From Verticiella sediminum (lineage in GTDB: Bacteria; Pseudomonadota; Gammaproteobacteria; Burkholderiales; Burkholderiaceae_B): DNA of 64,000 nt. The position numbers were made by a program, and so were the translations under genes. Below the pieces are notes generated by a model. The model was not told the DNA's origin and searched no databases. It saw nothing but the letters and a program-made list of their open reading frames with translations. The stretch's first letter is position 1. The number at the start of each line of letters is the position of its first letter. The DNA lies in contig NZ_VLTJ01000002.1 of NCBI RefSeq assembly GCF_007558815.1, positions 102,352-166,351 of the forward strand. Reading direction: 5' to 3'. Below, one piece after another: positions 18,800 through 28,507 of this stretch.

Positions 18800-18832
18800 C
18801 GAGCCCCGGCTGCCAAAGGCGGCCGGGGCTCG
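18800..18832 (-). terminator. Hairpin between rplY and pth
   Basis: An 11-bp perfect GC-rich stem (CGAGCCCCGGC/GCCGGGGCTCG) with an 11-base loop just downstream of rplY. On the minus strand it is followed by GTTGCTTATGG, a weak T-rich tail. It probably attenuates or ends rplY transcription before pth. Confidence 0.65.
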
Positions 18833-18857
18833 TGCATGGAAGCGACAGCGCGAAGGA

Positions 18858-19463
18858 TCAGGCCTGGTCGGCTTCGCCTTCGGCAGCGGCGTCGGCACCA
18901 CCGCCGACGGCCAGCGCCACGGCCAGGGCCGGGTTGGCGTCACCGCCGTGCGCAAGGTAGGTCACGCCCCTGGGCAGCTTGACCTGGTTCAGGTGCAGCG
19001 TGGCGCCGGCGAGCATCTGCGACAGGTCGACTTCGATGAACTGCGGCAGGTCGTTCGGCAGGCACGAGATTTCCAGTTCGTTCAGAACGTGGTTGATCAC
19101 GTTGCCGGCGAGCTTGACGGCCGGCGAGTTCTCGGCGTTGGCGAAGTGCAGGGGCACCTTGGTGTGCACGGCTTGGCCAGCGGCAATGCGCTGGAAGTCG
19201 ACGTGCAGCACTTGCGGCTTGTAGGCGTGCCATTGCACGGCGCGCAGCAGCACGTTCTGGCTCTTGCCGTCGAGCTTCATGTCGAGGATCGAGGCGTGGA
19301 ACTCTTCCTTGCGCAGGGCGTGGAAGATTTCGTTGTGGTCGAGCTCGACGCTCAGCGGCTGGCCTTCGCCGCCGTAGACGATGGCCGGGACACGGCCCGC
19401 GCGGCGCAGGCGGCGGCTCGCACTCGAACCCTGGACGCTACGCGTGGTGGCGTTGAATTGCAT
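18858..19463 (-). CDS. rplY: 50S ribosomal protein L25/general stress protein Ctc
   Basis: A 201-residue Ctc-type L25. The N-terminal L25 domain, which binds 5S rRNA, has SRRLRRAGRVPAIVYGG and QNVLLRAVQWHAYKPQVLHV. The C-terminal Ctc (TL5) domain has the conserved LPQFIEVDLSQMLAG. The tail is Ala/Glu-rich and acidic. The ATG at 19463 gives the correct MQFNATTRS start; the open frame upstream is spurious. It lies 108 bp after prs. Confidence 0.96.
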   Translation of the reverse strand: MQFNATTRSVQGSSASRRLRRAGRVPAIVYGGEGQPLSVELDHNEIFHALRKEEFHASILDMKLDGKSQNVLLRAVQWHAYKPQVLHVDFQRIAAGQAVHTKVPLHFANAENSPAVKLAGNVINHVLNELEISCLPNDLPQFIEVDLSQMLAGATLHLNQVKLPRGVTYLAHGGDANPALAVALAVGGGADAAAEGEADQA

Positions 19464-19571
19464 GGACTTCTCCGTGATGGCGGCTGGGCCGCCGGAAACT
19501 GCGCGCCGCCGACATGGCGGCACGCCTTTGCGCCAGGGCCGCGACCAGCCCGGGCGTGAAAACCAGAATAC

Positions 19572-20522
19572 TTACTCGACGAACAGCGAGGAGACCGACT
19601 CGGCGTGCGAGATGCGCAGCATCGTCTCGCCCAGCAGCGCAGCGCACGAAAGCTGGCGGATGCGGCCGCAGGCGCTGGCGGGGTCGGACAGCGGAATGCT
19701 GTCGGTCACGACCAGGCTGTCCAGGTCGGATTCGGAAATGCGTTCGATGGCGTTGCCGGAAAGCACGGCGTGCGTACAGTACGCGGCCACGCTCAGGGCG
19801 CCGTGTTCCTTCAGGGCCGCGGCGGCCTTGCACAGCGTGCCGGCCGTATCCACCATGTCGTCCATGATGATGCAGTTGCGGCCTTCGACCTCGCCGATGA
19901 TGTTCATCACCTCGGAGACGTTGGCGCGCGGGCGGCGCTTGTCGATGATCGCCAGGTCGGCCTCGAGGCGCTTGGCGAGCGCGCGGGCGCGCACCACGCC
20001 GCCGATGTCGGGCGACACGACCAGCAGGTTGTCCAGGCTGCGCTTCCAGATGTCGCCCAGGAGGATCGGCGCGGCGTAGATGTTGTCGACCGGGATGTCG
20101 AAGAAGCCCTGGATCTGGTCGGCGTGCAGATCCATGGTGAGGACGCGATCCACGCCGGCGACCTGCAGCATGTTGGCCACCACCTTGGCCGAGATCGACA
20201 CGCGCGCCGAGCGCGGGCGGCGATCCTGGCGGGCGTAGCCGAAATACGGGATGGCGGCGGTGATGCGGCCGGCCGACGCGCGGCGCAGGGCATCGACCAT
20301 CACCATGATTTCCATCAGGTTGTCGTTGGTGGGCGCACAGGTGGGCTGCAGAACGAACACATCCTTGCCGCGCACGTTCTCGTTGATCTCCACCATCACC
20401 TCGCCGTCGGAGAACCGACCGACGGTCATCTTGCCCAGGGGCATGTCGAGGTGATTGGCCACGTCTACCGCCAGCCGCGGGTTCGCGGTGCCGGTGAAAA
20501 TCATGAAGTTTTGTCGCGTCAT
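19572..20522 (-). CDS. prs: Ribose-phosphate pyrophosphokinase
   Basis: A 316-residue PRPP synthase, standard length. [20 protein letters not shown], the [20 protein letters not shown] loop, [20 protein letters not shown] and the PRPP loop [17 protein letters not shown] are all present. It makes 5-phosphoribosyl-1-diphosphate from ribose 5-phosphate and ATP for nucleotide, His and Trp synthesis. It lies downstream of ispE and tRNA-Gln on the same strand. Confidence 0.98.
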   Translation of the reverse strand: MTRQNFMIFTGTANPRLAVDVANHLDMPLGKMTVGRFSDGEVMVEINENVRGKDVFVLQPTCAPTNDNLMEIMVMVDALRRASAGRITAAIPYFGYARQDRRPRSARVSISAKVVANMLQVAGVDRVLTMDLHADQIQGFFDIPVDNIYAAPILLGDIWKRSLDNLLVVSPDIGGVVRARALAKRLEADLAIIDKRRPRANVSEVMNIIGEVEGRNCIIMDDMVDTAGTLCKAAAALKEHGALSVAAYCTHAVLSGNAIERISESDLDSLVVTDSIPLSDPASACGRIRQLSCAALLGETMLRISHAESVSSLFVE

Positions 20523-20710
20523 TGCGCCGAGTCCGTTACCTGTTGCACCAACAACAAGGCTGTTGAGCGCACATTGCGTTCAACAGCCTGGCGAACGTGT
20601 AGCTGGAATGGAGGAACTTTCTTTCCGGAAGACTCGACGACAGCGCGGGCTCATGCCCAGCATGACGTGCGTTTCGGGAATCAGGCAAACCTTCGGGAAA
20701 GAAAGCGGGG

Positions 20711-20784
20711 CTGGGGAGGAAGGATTCGAACCCTCGAATGCCGGAATCAAAATCCGGTGCCTTAACCAACTTGGCGACTCCCCA
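20711..20784 (-). tRNA. tRNA-Gln (anticodon TTG)
   Basis: On the minus strand the 74-base segment folds as a tRNA. The acceptor stem is TGGGGAG/CTCCCCA, the anticodon stem CCGGA/TCCGG encloses loop TTTTGAT (anticodon TTG), and the T arm contains GGGTTCGAATCC. The 3' CCA is not fully encoded (G then CCC). It sits between ispE and prs, a conserved betaproteobacterial position. Confidence 0.96.
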
Positions 20785-20792
20785 ACGGCGGC

Positions 20793-21857
20793 CTATGCGG
20801 CCCAGTGCTGCAGTGGATGCCCATCGAGACCTTGACAAACCGTCACGGCCCTGATCGCATCCTTGGCCGAATTCGACTGACGCATTGTAGCTGCGATTTC
20901 GGCTTCCAGTGCAAGGGCTTGGGCTTCGGAAGCGCACTCTACGAAGAGACAGGCGCCGGAACCGGACATCCGCACGGTGCTGCGCGTATCCCCACCGGAG
21001 CGCCGGAGTGCCTGCGTAGCGACAAGCCTGGCAAGAGCAACCATTGGAAACCGGGAGAATACCACGGGTTCGAGATCGTTCTTGCCGAAGCTGCCGAGAA
21101 ACGAATACTCAGGCAGCCCCAAGGCCTGCGTTGCTGCGCCGTCAGAAGCTCTGGGCCCAACCACGTTGTCCTGCACTTTTTCCTCGCCGGCTGCGCTTGA
21201 ATGCCGAGCAACCGAGCCAGGAAAGTCAGAGATTTTGACAGGATTTGTATCGCGCGTCAACTCCTGGGCGCGAAAAGCGGCCTCCGTCGGCACATGCGCG
21301 TTCGGCTGGATGACGACGTACCACTGTGGCGCGAGCCTCACGGCCCGCAGCGCCTCGCCGACGCCTTCGGCAAAGGCATTCTGGCCGAACACGAAAACGG
21401 GCACGTCCGCCCCCAGCGGCAGCGCGATGCGCTGCAGCTCGGCGCGGCCGAGGCCGGTACCCCACAGCCGGTTCAGGGCGAGCAGCACGCTGGCCGCATC
21501 GCTGGAGCCGCCGCCCAGGCCGCCGCCGGCCGGTATGCGCTTTTCGACCTCGATGTCGACGCCCAGGCGGCAGCCCGTTGCCCTGCGCAAAGCGAGCGCG
21601 GCATTGACGGTCAGGCAGGTGGCTTCGGGTACGCCCGGGATCGGCGTCACCCGGCGGATGACGCCATCGTCGCGGCGCCGGAAATGCAGGGTGTCGGCCA
21701 GGCCGACGAAGCGGAACACGGTCTGCAGCAGGTGATAGCCGTCCGCGCGGCGTCCCACCACGTGCAGGAACAGATTGATCTTGGCCGGCGCCGGCACATC
21801 GCGCAGGATGGGCGGCGGCAGCGCATCGGCGGCCGCGGGCGGGGTGCTCTGGCTCAT
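20793..21857 (-). CDS. ispE: 4-diphosphocytidyl-2-C-methyl-D-erythritol kinase
   Basis: A 354-residue GHMP kinase of the MEP isoprenoid pathway, phosphorylating CDP-ME. VPAPAKINLFLHVVGRRADG (motif 1), IPAGGGLGGGSSDAASVLLA (ATP loop) and RMSGSGACLFVE (motif 3) are intact. The start at 21857 overlaps the lolB stop (ATGA). It is about 70 residues longer than E. coli IspE. Most of the excess lies between LTRDTNPVKISDF and GKNDLEPVVF, a polar insert near residues 215-270 encoded by less GC-rich DNA. Confidence 0.96.
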   Translation of the reverse strand: MSQSTPPAAADALPPPILRDVPAPAKINLFLHVVGRRADGYHLLQTVFRFVGLADTLHFRRRDDGVIRRVTPIPGVPEATCLTVNAALALRRATGCRLGVDIEVEKRIPAGGGLGGGSSDAASVLLALNRLWGTGLGRAELQRIALPLGADVPVFVFGQNAFAEGVGEALRAVRLAPQWYVVIQPNAHVPTEAAFRAQELTRDTNPVKISDFPGSVARHSSAAGEEKVQDNVVGPRASDGAATQALGLPEYSFLGSFGKNDLEPVVFSRFPMVALARLVATQALRRSGGDTRSTVRMSGSGACLFVECASEAQALALEAEIAATMRQSNSAKDAIRAVTVCQGLDGHPLQHWAA

Positions 21858-22501
21858 GGCGCCGGCGGCGTGATGACGAGGCGGCCCTGGATACGCCCAC
21901 GCCCCGGCTCGTCGCGCTGCAGCTCCATGCGCACGGGGCCGAGCGCATCGTAATCGGTCACACGCACCTGCCAGCCCGCCTGGGCGAACGCCTGCGGGCG
22001 CCCCTGCGCGTCGCGCTCCTGGACCTGCGCCGCGGGCGAGGGGGCCAGCCCGCCGCGCAGCCAGTAGCGCAGGCCCTGCACCGGGAAGGGGCTGCCGAGC
22101 ACCCGCTCGACCAGCGCCTCGGCGGTGTCGGCTTCGGTGACGGTGCCGTTGGCCTCGGTCAGCACGGCACGGCCGTCGGGCGCCACTTCCACGCGGGCGA
22201 TGATCGCCCCCATCGGCGAGCTGAGATCGAGCGTCAGCGCACGGCCGTCGTCGCGCCACGCGAAGCCGCCCTGCACGGCGTGCTGCTTGCCGCTGTATTC
22301 GTCCGAGCGCAGGGCGAAGCGGCCGCTGCGGGCGATCGCGCCCGCGCTGACCGCAGCCTCGTCGACCGGCGCGACCGCCGGCGGCGCGGCGCAACCGGCC
22401 AGCACGGCGCCCGCCAGCAGCAGCGCGGCCCAGGCGCGGCGCCGCCGCGCGACGGCCGTCACCTGCGCACTGCGCTCGTTCCCGAGCGGCAGCACGTTCA
22501 C
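21854..22501 (-). CDS. lolB: Outer-membrane lipoprotein LolB
   Basis: A 215-residue lipoprotein with a twin-basic start (VARRRRAW), a hydrophobic core and the lipobox LAGC. The mature part contains GRFALRSDEYSGKQHAVQGG and LDLSSPMGAIIARVEV, matching the LolB beta-barrel half that accepts lipoproteins from LolA at the outer membrane. The GTG start at 22501 overlaps the TGA of the upstream TPR gene; longer starts would lie inside that gene. TPR-lolB-ispE form one overlapping operon. Confidence 0.9.
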   Translation of the reverse strand: MNVLPLGNERSAQVTAVARRRRAWAALLLAGAVLAGCAAPPAVAPVDEAAVSAGAIARSGRFALRSDEYSGKQHAVQGGFAWRDDGRALTLDLSSPMGAIIARVEVAPDGRAVLTEANGTVTEADTAEALVERVLGSPFPVQGLRYWLRGGLAPSPAAQVQERDAQGRPQAFAQAGWQVRVTDYDALGPVRMELQRDEPGRGRIQGRLVITPPAP

Positions 22502-24294
22502 GGCTGCACCCCCAGGCGCTGCAGCGTGCTGCGCAGCAAGGGGTCGTCGGGGCTGCGCGTCTGCACCGCGCGCCAGATCAGCATGGCTTCTTCCTTCTTG
22601 CCGTCGGCCCAGAGTGCCTCGCCCAGGTGCGCGCCGATCTCGGCATCCGAGCGCAGGCGCCAAGCGCGGCCCAGGTATTCGATGGCCTCGGCGTAGTTGC
22701 CCTGGCGGTAGTGCACCCAGCCCATGCTGTCGAGGATGGCGGCGTCGTTGGGCTCGAGCTGCAGGGCGCGCTGGATCAGTTGCTCGGCCTCATCCAGGCG
22801 CTGGTTGCGGTCGGCCAGGGTGTAGCCCAGTGCGTTGTAGGCGTGCGCGCTGGTCGGGTCGATCGCGATGACCCGGCGCAACTGCAGTTCCATGTCGTCC
22901 AGGCGGCCGTTCTGCTCGTACAGCATGGCGAGCTCATAGCGCAGCTCGGTGTTCTCGGGCAGCATGGCCACGCCGCCCTCCAGCGCGCGCATGGCGTCGG
23001 AGGAACGGCCCGCGTCGCGCAGGATCTGGCCGCGCACCAGGGTCTGCAGCACCTGTTCGCGCTCGTCCTCGGGGTTGGCCGAATCGAGCAGCAGCATGGC
23101 GTCGTCCACCCGCCCCTGCTTGGCGCGCACCACGGCCTGGCGCATGCGGGCGGGGAAGCGGGCCTCGGGCGCGGTCATGGAAGCCAGGATGCCGTAGGCC
23201 TGGTCGTAGCGGCCCTCCTGCTCGGCGATGCGCGCGAGCAGCAGTTGGGCATCCACCAGGCTGGAGGTCGGGTCGAAATCGTCCTGGCTGGCCGAGCGCC
23301 GGCGCGTCTCGACCTGGATGTACTCGTTGAGCCACTTCTCGGCCTCGCGCGGGCGCCCCGCCTCGTAGCTGATCGCGCCTTGCAGGTAGAGCAGCACGAA
23401 ATCCTCGGGCGAATACTTCGCCATGGCGCGCAGCTCGCCGATGGCGCCGTCGTAGTCGCCACGCTGCACGAGGGCGGTCACGAGCGCCAGGCGCAGATCG
23501 CGCGCGTCGGGATGGCGCTCGGCGAAGCTGCGTGCGGTGGCCAGCGCCTGCTGCGGCTCGACCAGCAGGCCGAACTGCAGCACCATGCCCGCCGCCAGCT
23601 CCCAGTCGGGCCGCGCGGCCAGGGCCGCCCGCGCCTCGGTCACGGCGCGCCGGTGATCGCCGGCGTCGAAGGCCGACTGGGCGAGCGCGGCGTGCGCCTC
23701 GGGCAGATTGCGCAGCTCGCCGGTGACCATCTGGTCGAGCAGCTCGAAGGCGCGCGGCTTGTCCGCCAGCCGCGACAGCACCTGCTGCGCCTGCACGATG
23801 GCCTCGCCCTTGTCGTTGGCGGCAGCGATCTGCGCGCGCAGGGTCTCGACCAGGTGCTCGGTATTGCCGTTGGCGGCGGCGAGCATCAACTCGGTGTGAT
23901 AGGCCTGCGGATCCTGCGGCGCGAGTTCCAGCCAGAGGCGGGCGGCGTCCCAGGCGCGCGGCAGATTGTCGCCCGCCAGCGCGAACTCGAGGGCGCGCCG
24001 GGCCAGGCGCGGATCGCGGGTATTGCGCGCAAGCTCCAGCGCGGTGCTGGTGGCCGTGGCCCAGGCGCCGTTCTGCGCCGCCCAATCCGCGACCAGGATC
24101 TGATACAGGATTTCGCCGGACAACGCGACGTCCGGAAGCTGCGCCACCATCGGCGCCTCTTCGCCCACTATCGGGACCGCATCCATGTACTCGCCGGGTT
24201 GCGCCGGTTGCGCCACCACGGGCAAGGACATGCCCAGACCCGCCGCCAGCGCCAGGCCGGCGCCGGCATTCTTTACGATTTTCAGCAGCATCAA
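22498..24294 (-). CDS. Exported TPR-repeat protein
   Basis: A 598-residue protein with an N-terminal signal peptide (hydrophobic [17 protein letters not shown]) and many tetratricopeptide repeats, clearest in the C-terminal half ([40 protein letters not shown]). Homologous genes precede lolB and ispE in many betaproteobacteria, suggesting a role in envelope or lipoprotein biology, but its function is not defined. It begins ATGATG and is divergent from mutM. Confidence 0.88.
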   Translation of the reverse strand: MMLLKIVKNAGAGLALAAGLGMSLPVVAQPAQPGEYMDAVPIVGEEAPMVAQLPDVALSGEILYQILVADWAAQNGAWATATSTALELARNTRDPRLARRALEFALAGDNLPRAWDAARLWLELAPQDPQAYHTELMLAAANGNTEHLVETLRAQIAAANDKGEAIVQAQQVLSRLADKPRAFELLDQMVTGELRNLPEAHAALAQSAFDAGDHRRAVTEARAALAARPDWELAAGMVLQFGLLVEPQQALATARSFAERHPDARDLRLALVTALVQRGDYDGAIGELRAMAKYSPEDFVLLYLQGAISYEAGRPREAEKWLNEYIQVETRRRSASQDDFDPTSSLVDAQLLLARIAEQEGRYDQAYGILASMTAPEARFPARMRQAVVRAKQGRVDDAMLLLDSANPEDEREQVLQTLVRGQILRDAGRSSDAMRALEGGVAMLPENTELRYELAMLYEQNGRLDDMELQLRRVIAIDPTSAHAYNALGYTLADRNQRLDEAEQLIQRALQLEPNDAAILDSMGWVHYRQGNYAEAIEYLGRAWRLRSDAEIGAHLGEALWADGKKEEAMLIWRAVQTRSPDDPLLRSTLQRLGVQP

Positions 24295-24463
24295 CGCTTT
24301 CCGCTCGTTACAGCGCGCCTTGCGGCGGCCTTACCTACCCCCATTTTCCCATGATCCGCCGCCATGTCGGCGAGCACGCCGCCGGCTTTGGTATTCTGCC
24401 GATCGAAACCTCGGGCGCAACCCGCCCCCTGCGTCCCTCGAACGACGCGCCAACGCACCTTTC

Positions 24464-25288
24464 ATGCCCGAACTACCCGAAGTCGAAGTCACGCGCCGCG
24501 GCATCGCCCCCCACGTCGAGGGCGCCGTCCTGCGGCGCTTGGACGTGCGCGACGCCCGATTGCGCTGGCCCGTGCCGCCGGCCATGGCGGCCGAACTGGC
24601 CGGCCGCACCGTGCGCGAAGCCGCGCGCCGCGGCAAGTATTTACTGTTGCGTTTCGACAACGGTACCCAGCTCGTGCACCTCGGTATGTCCGGCTCGCTG
24701 CGGGTGGTCGAGCCGGACGCCCCGCCCGGCCTGCACGATCACGTGGACTGGGTCTTCGACGGCCTGATCCTGCGCCTGCGCGATCCGCGCCGGTTCGGCG
24801 CCGTCCTCTGGCACGCCCAGGACGACGGGCCCGTACTCGCGCACCCGCGTCTCGCCACGCTCGGCATCGAGCCCTTCGATCCGGCCTTCGACGGCTATCT
24901 GCTGCATCGCATGACCCGCAAGCGGGCCACGCCGATCAAGCAGGCGCTGCTGGGCGGCGAGATCGTGGTCGGCGTGGGCAACATCTACGCCTCGGAAAGC
25001 CTGTTCCGCGCCGGCATCCACCCGCGCACGCCGGCCGGGCGCCTGAGCCTGCCGCGCTGCCTACGCCTGGCGGACGAAGTGAAGGCCACCCTGGCCGAGG
25101 CCATCGCCGCCGGCGGCAGTTCGCTGCGCGACTTCGTGCACAGCGACGGCAGCTCGGGCTACTTTCAGATCGACAGCCGGGTGTATGGCCGCGAGGGCCT
25201 GCCCTGCCGCGCCTGCGCCACGCCGATCAAGCGCATCGTGCAGTTCCAGCGGGCCACCTTCTACTGCCCCCGCTGCCAGAAGTTCTGA
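24464..25288 (+). CDS. mutM: Formamidopyrimidine-DNA glycosylase
   Basis: A 274-residue Fpg. The N-terminus [20 protein letters not shown] supplies the catalytic Pro2 and Glu3. [24 protein letters not shown] is the helix-two-turn-helix region, and the C-terminal zinc finger [10 protein letters not shown]...FYCPRCQKF has four cysteines. It removes 8-oxoguanine and FaPy lesions and nicks the abasic site. It lies 25 bp upstream of mutY, and the two enzymes of the GO repair system are probably co-transcribed. Confidence 0.97.
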   Translation: MPELPEVEVTRRGIAPHVEGAVLRRLDVRDARLRWPVPPAMAAELAGRTVREAARRGKYLLLRFDNGTQLVHLGMSGSLRVVEPDAPPGLHDHVDWVFDGLILRLRDPRRFGAVLWHAQDDGPVLAHPRLATLGIEPFDPAFDGYLLHRMTRKRATPIKQALLGGEIVVGVGNIYASESLFRAGIHPRTPAGRLSLPRCLRLADEVKATLAEAIAAGGSSLRDFVHSDGSSGYFQIDSRVYGREGLPCRACATPIKRIVQFQRATFYCPRCQKF

Positions 25289-25313
25289 TGATGCAGCCGC
25301 CTCCGTGATCCCC

Positions 25314-26381
25314 ATGCCCATTTCCGACGCCTTCGCCGAACGCATCATCCGGTGGCAGCGCAGCCACGGCCGCCATGCCCTGCCCTGGCAGAACACCCGC
25401 GACCCCTACCGCATCTGGCTCTCCGAGATCATGCTGCAGCAGACGCAGGTGGCCACGGTGATTCCCTATTACGAGCGCTTCCTCGCCCGCTACCCCGACG
25501 TCGCCAGCCTGGCGGCGGCCCCGGACGCCGACGTGATGGCGCTATGGGCCGGCCTGGGCTACTACACCCGCGCGCGCAACCTGCATCGCTGCGCGCGCGA
25601 GATCGTCGCGCAGTGGGAAGGCCGCTTCCCGCCGGACGCCGAGCGCATCGCCACCCTGCCCGGCATCGGCCGCTCCACGGCCGCCGCCGTCGCCGCCTTC
25701 GCCTACGGCGAGCGGGCCGCGATCCTCGACGGCAACGTGCGCCGCGTCTTTGCCCGGCACTTCGGCATGGCCGGCGACCCGGCCTCGGCCAAAGTGCAGG
25801 CCGGCATGTGGGAACGCGCCGACGCCGAGCTGCCCGCGCCCGGCCCGGCGCAGGCGGACGACATGCGCGCCTACACCCAGGGGCTGATGGACCTGGGCGC
25901 CACCCTCTGTACGCGCGGCGTGCCGGATTGCGCGCGCTGCCCCGTGCGCGAGACCTGCGTTGCGCTGCGCGAGGCGCGCCAGCACGAACTGCCGACGCCG
26001 CGCAAGCGCAAGGCCGTGCCCGAGCGCAGCGCCCATCTGCTGTGGGTCGAGCACCGGGGCCGCACGCTGTTCGAGCGCCGCCCGCCCAGCGGCATCTGGG
26101 GCGGCCTCTTGAGCCTGCCCGAGTTCGAGGGCGAGGACGCCGCGGCGGCCTGTCGCCGCCTGGGCGTGGAGCCGGGGCAGATCGACCGCCTGGACCCGTT
26201 CGTCCATACATTCACGCACTTTCGCCTGACCGCCACGCCGTGGCGCGTGGCCGCCGCCGGGATCGCCCTGCGCGAGGCGGATCGCCACGAATGGCTCGAG
26301 CCCGAGCGGCTGGCCGATGGCGGATTGCCCGCGCCGATCAAGAAGCTGCTGTGCGATCGGCGGCAAGGCGGATTGTTCTGA
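25314..26381 (+). CDS. mutY: A/G-specific adenine glycosylase
   Basis: A 355-residue MutY. LSEIMLQQTQVATVIPYY has the catalytic glutamate, LPGIGRSTAAAVAAFAYGER is the helix-hairpin-helix followed by the catalytic Asp in ILDGNVRRV, and CTRGVPDCARCPVRETC is the [4Fe-4S] loop. The C-terminal NUDIX-like domain that reads 8-oxoG is present from about residue 230. It excises A opposite 8-oxoG. Its 3' end overlaps a convergent membrane-protein gene by 44 bases. Confidence 0.97.
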   Translation: MPISDAFAERIIRWQRSHGRHALPWQNTRDPYRIWLSEIMLQQTQVATVIPYYERFLARYPDVASLAAAPDADVMALWAGLGYYTRARNLHRCAREIVAQWEGRFPPDAERIATLPGIGRSTAAAVAAFAYGERAAILDGNVRRVFARHFGMAGDPASAKVQAGMWERADAELPAPGPAQADDMRAYTQGLMDLGATLCTRGVPDCARCPVRETCVALREARQHELPTPRKRKAVPERSAHLLWVEHRGRTLFERRPPSGIWGGLLSLPEFEGEDAAAACRRLGVEPGQIDRLDPFVHTFTHFRLTATPWRVAAAGIALREADRHEWLEPERLADGGLPAPIKKLLCDRRQGGLF

Positions 26382-26814
26382 CGCACCAGGCAGCGGCGCG
26401 ATGCACCAGCACCATGGCGACCAACATGGTGCCGGCGAAGGCGTGAGCGCGCAGGGCCGGCGGCCAGGCGGCGGCGAACGCACCCGCGAGCGCGCAGAGC
26501 ACCGGCATGTAGAGCAGCATGCCCAGCACGGCCAGCGCCGCGCGCGATGCGCGGCGCCCCGCGACGCAGGCGTACAGCATCCAGGCCGAGGTCCAGGGGA
26601 AGGCCAGCAGGTGGGCCCGGGGACTGAACCCCGCCACCACCGACTGCGCGAACCCCAGCTCGGCGCAGCGCGAGAGGAAGATGGCGGCGGTGAGCGACGC
26701 GCCGTCCAGCAGGACCGCCGCCACGCCTGGCATCGCCAGCGCAAGACCGCCGGCGCACACGCTACGGCGGCGGCCGCCCGCCAGCCGGTCAGCCGTTCCC
26801 GGAGCAGCAGCCAT
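26338..26814 (-). CDS. Putative small integral membrane protein
   Basis: An open frame of 158 residues whose translation is strongly hydrophobic with about four predicted helices (for example AMPGVAAVLLDGASLTAAIF, AALAVLGMLLYMPVLCALAG and HAFAGTMLVAMVLVHRAAAW), a pattern unlikely for a shadow frame. I do not recognise the family. The ATG at 26814 lies 26 bases inside the end of the upstream M29-like gene, suggesting translational coupling, and its end overlaps mutY in the opposite direction. It may belong to the same operon as that enzyme. Confidence 0.55.
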   Translation of the reverse strand: MAAAPGTADRLAGGRRRSVCAGGLALAMPGVAAVLLDGASLTAAIFLSRCAELGFAQSVVAGFSPRAHLLAFPWTSAWMLYACVAGRRASRAALAVLGMLLYMPVLCALAGAFAAAWPPALRAHAFAGTMLVAMVLVHRAAAWCVRTIRLAADRTAAS

Positions 26815-28408
26815 GGCCCGCCTGGGCGTCAGTCTGCGCCGCATCGTCGCCGCAGCAATTGCCCTCCAGCGCGCTCGCGATGACCCCGCTGTGGTTGCAG
26901 CAACCGCCCTTCCACCAGCGCGCGCCCTCGCCATGGCAATACTTGTCGTCGGCCTCGACCATGCGCATGAACATGGGGTGGTAGTTGCGGCAGACTTCGA
27001 GTTCGGTCTTGACCCAGTGCAGAGGGTCCTGCGCGTAGTGCTCCCAATAGTCGCCCGCCATGTTGATGCCGGGTACCGCCGGGTTCCAGCTCTCGTCCAG
27101 CCAGAGATCGACGTCACCGTACTTGGCGCACAGACGGCGGATGTCCGGGTCGTCCAGCGCCAGCAGGCGGCCGTTCTCGATCACGTTCTCGTTGTCGCCC
27201 GAGCGCTCGACGGTATAGGTCGGGAAGTACAGGTGCAGGTGCCAATGCCCGACCAGCAGCCCCTGGCGCGCCGCTTCGCGCTCGGCCACCGAGGAAATGA
27301 TGGTGCCGAACCCCATGTGGATGACGCCCGAGCGTACGCGCTCGTACAGGCAGTTGACGAAACCGGACGGGAAATCCTTGCGCGGACGGTGGATGTGCGG
27401 GTTGGTGCCGATCGATGCCTCCCACCAGTGCATGATGCCCTTGCCGGGGAAGGTGGGGTACTGCAGATCGCGCGTGCGCTCCATCACGTCGCGCAGCTTG
27501 TCGCCGAAGGCGCCGCCGGCGTTGATGCTCGTGATGCGCGAGTTCTCGACGACGAGCTGAGTCCAGTCGCAGGGCGCGATGTGGTTGGTCGTGCCGGCGA
27601 TCACACCGCAGGCGTCCTCCTTGGTGGGGTGGAACATCCAGGGCCGGCCCGTGATGTGGCCCGGCAGGTAGGTCTTGCCGAAGTGCTCGTTGCCGCGCCA
27701 GGTGGCTTTGACGAGGTCGGGATGGTAGAACTCGCGGCGCTCGTCCCAGTATTCGTCGTGGTTGGTGTAGGAAATGTCCGTACCTTCGGGATCGGTGATG
27801 CGCACGCGCCGCGCCGTGCGGATGCGGTCCCAGGTCCAGCGGTCGATGGCGTTGATGACCTCGATCGGCATGGCGTGCGCCGGAGAAGCCAGGATCTCCG
27901 GCGTGATGAAGGGCATGCGCTGGATCTTGATGTAGCGCTCGGCCAGCACGGGCCCGCCGTAGCCCATCAGGATCTTGTCGTACTGCTGCTTCTTCTCTTC
28001 TTCTTCCCACCAGTCCATCCACTCGGCGAGTTCCTTGGTGCGAAAGAGGTAGTAGTCCACTTCATCCTCGCCGCGCCACTGCGGCACCGGGCCGCGGTCG
28101 ATCTTCTGGATCTCGTACTTCACGCCGTACTTCTCGAGAATCTTCTGGCAGGCCTGGATGGTCAGCTCGCTGTGCCAGTTGTCCACGCGCAGCAGCACCC
28201 GCTCGCCCGGCTTGAGATCCCAGCAGGCGTTCAGGCCGTGGTTGTAGGGCCGGCGCGCCACGTGCTCCAGATAGGGCAGCAACTGGTCGGCATCATGCAC
28301 TTGCACGAAGGGCGGGCAGCGCGGGCGCCGGCTGGCCCGCAACGGCGGCGCGGCGTGACGGGGGAATCCGGCGATGTCGCGGGCGGTTGGATGGTCGGGA
28401 TGGCTCAT
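26789..28408 (-). CDS. M29-peptidase/NicX-like fold enzyme with Cys-rich tail
   Basis: A 539-residue protein. Residues 66-104 (LKPGERVLLRVDNWHSEL...) resemble the N-terminal domain of M29 aminopeptidases and 2,5-dihydroxypyridine dioxygenase (NicX). SRITSINAGGAFGDKLRDVM (290-309), EASIGTNPHIHRP (330-342), ERVRSGVIHMGFGT (356-369) and GHWHLHLY (387-394) follow the order of that family's metal-site motifs, with HWH where HxD is usual. From about residue 485 there is an extra tail with CHGEG, CC at 503-504, 518-519 and 534-535. Start ATG 28408 follows AGGAG. The reaction is unknown; the fold assignment is by motif pattern only. It shares an operon direction with a Bug protein and is probably controlled by the divergent GntR. 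Confidence 0.6.
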   Translation of the reverse strand: MSHPDHPTARDIAGFPRHAAPPLRASRRPRCPPFVQVHDADQLLPYLEHVARRPYNHGLNACWDLKPGERVLLRVDNWHSELTIQACQKILEKYGVKYEIQKIDRGPVPQWRGEDEVDYYLFRTKELAEWMDWWEEEEKKQQYDKILMGYGGPVLAERYIKIQRMPFITPEILASPAHAMPIEVINAIDRWTWDRIRTARRVRITDPEGTDISYTNHDEYWDERREFYHPDLVKATWRGNEHFGKTYLPGHITGRPWMFHPTKEDACGVIAGTTNHIAPCDWTQLVVENSRITSINAGGAFGDKLRDVMERTRDLQYPTFPGKGIMHWWEASIGTNPHIHRPRKDFPSGFVNCLYERVRSGVIHMGFGTIISSVAEREAARQGLLVGHWHLHLYFPTYTVERSGDNENVIENGRLLALDDPDIRRLCAKYGDVDLWLDESWNPAVPGINMAGDYWEHYAQDPLHWVKTELEVCRNYHPMFMRMVEADDKYCHGEGARWWKGGCCNHSGVIASALEGNCCGDDAAQTDAQAGHGCCSGNG

Positions 28409-28507
28409 ACGGTCGGGTCTCCTGGTCGGAAATGGATGCCGGGGCGGCGCGCCCGGTCTGCGGAGCAGCCGGGCCAAGCGCTCATGAAAGGCGCACGTCG
28501 ATACGCC

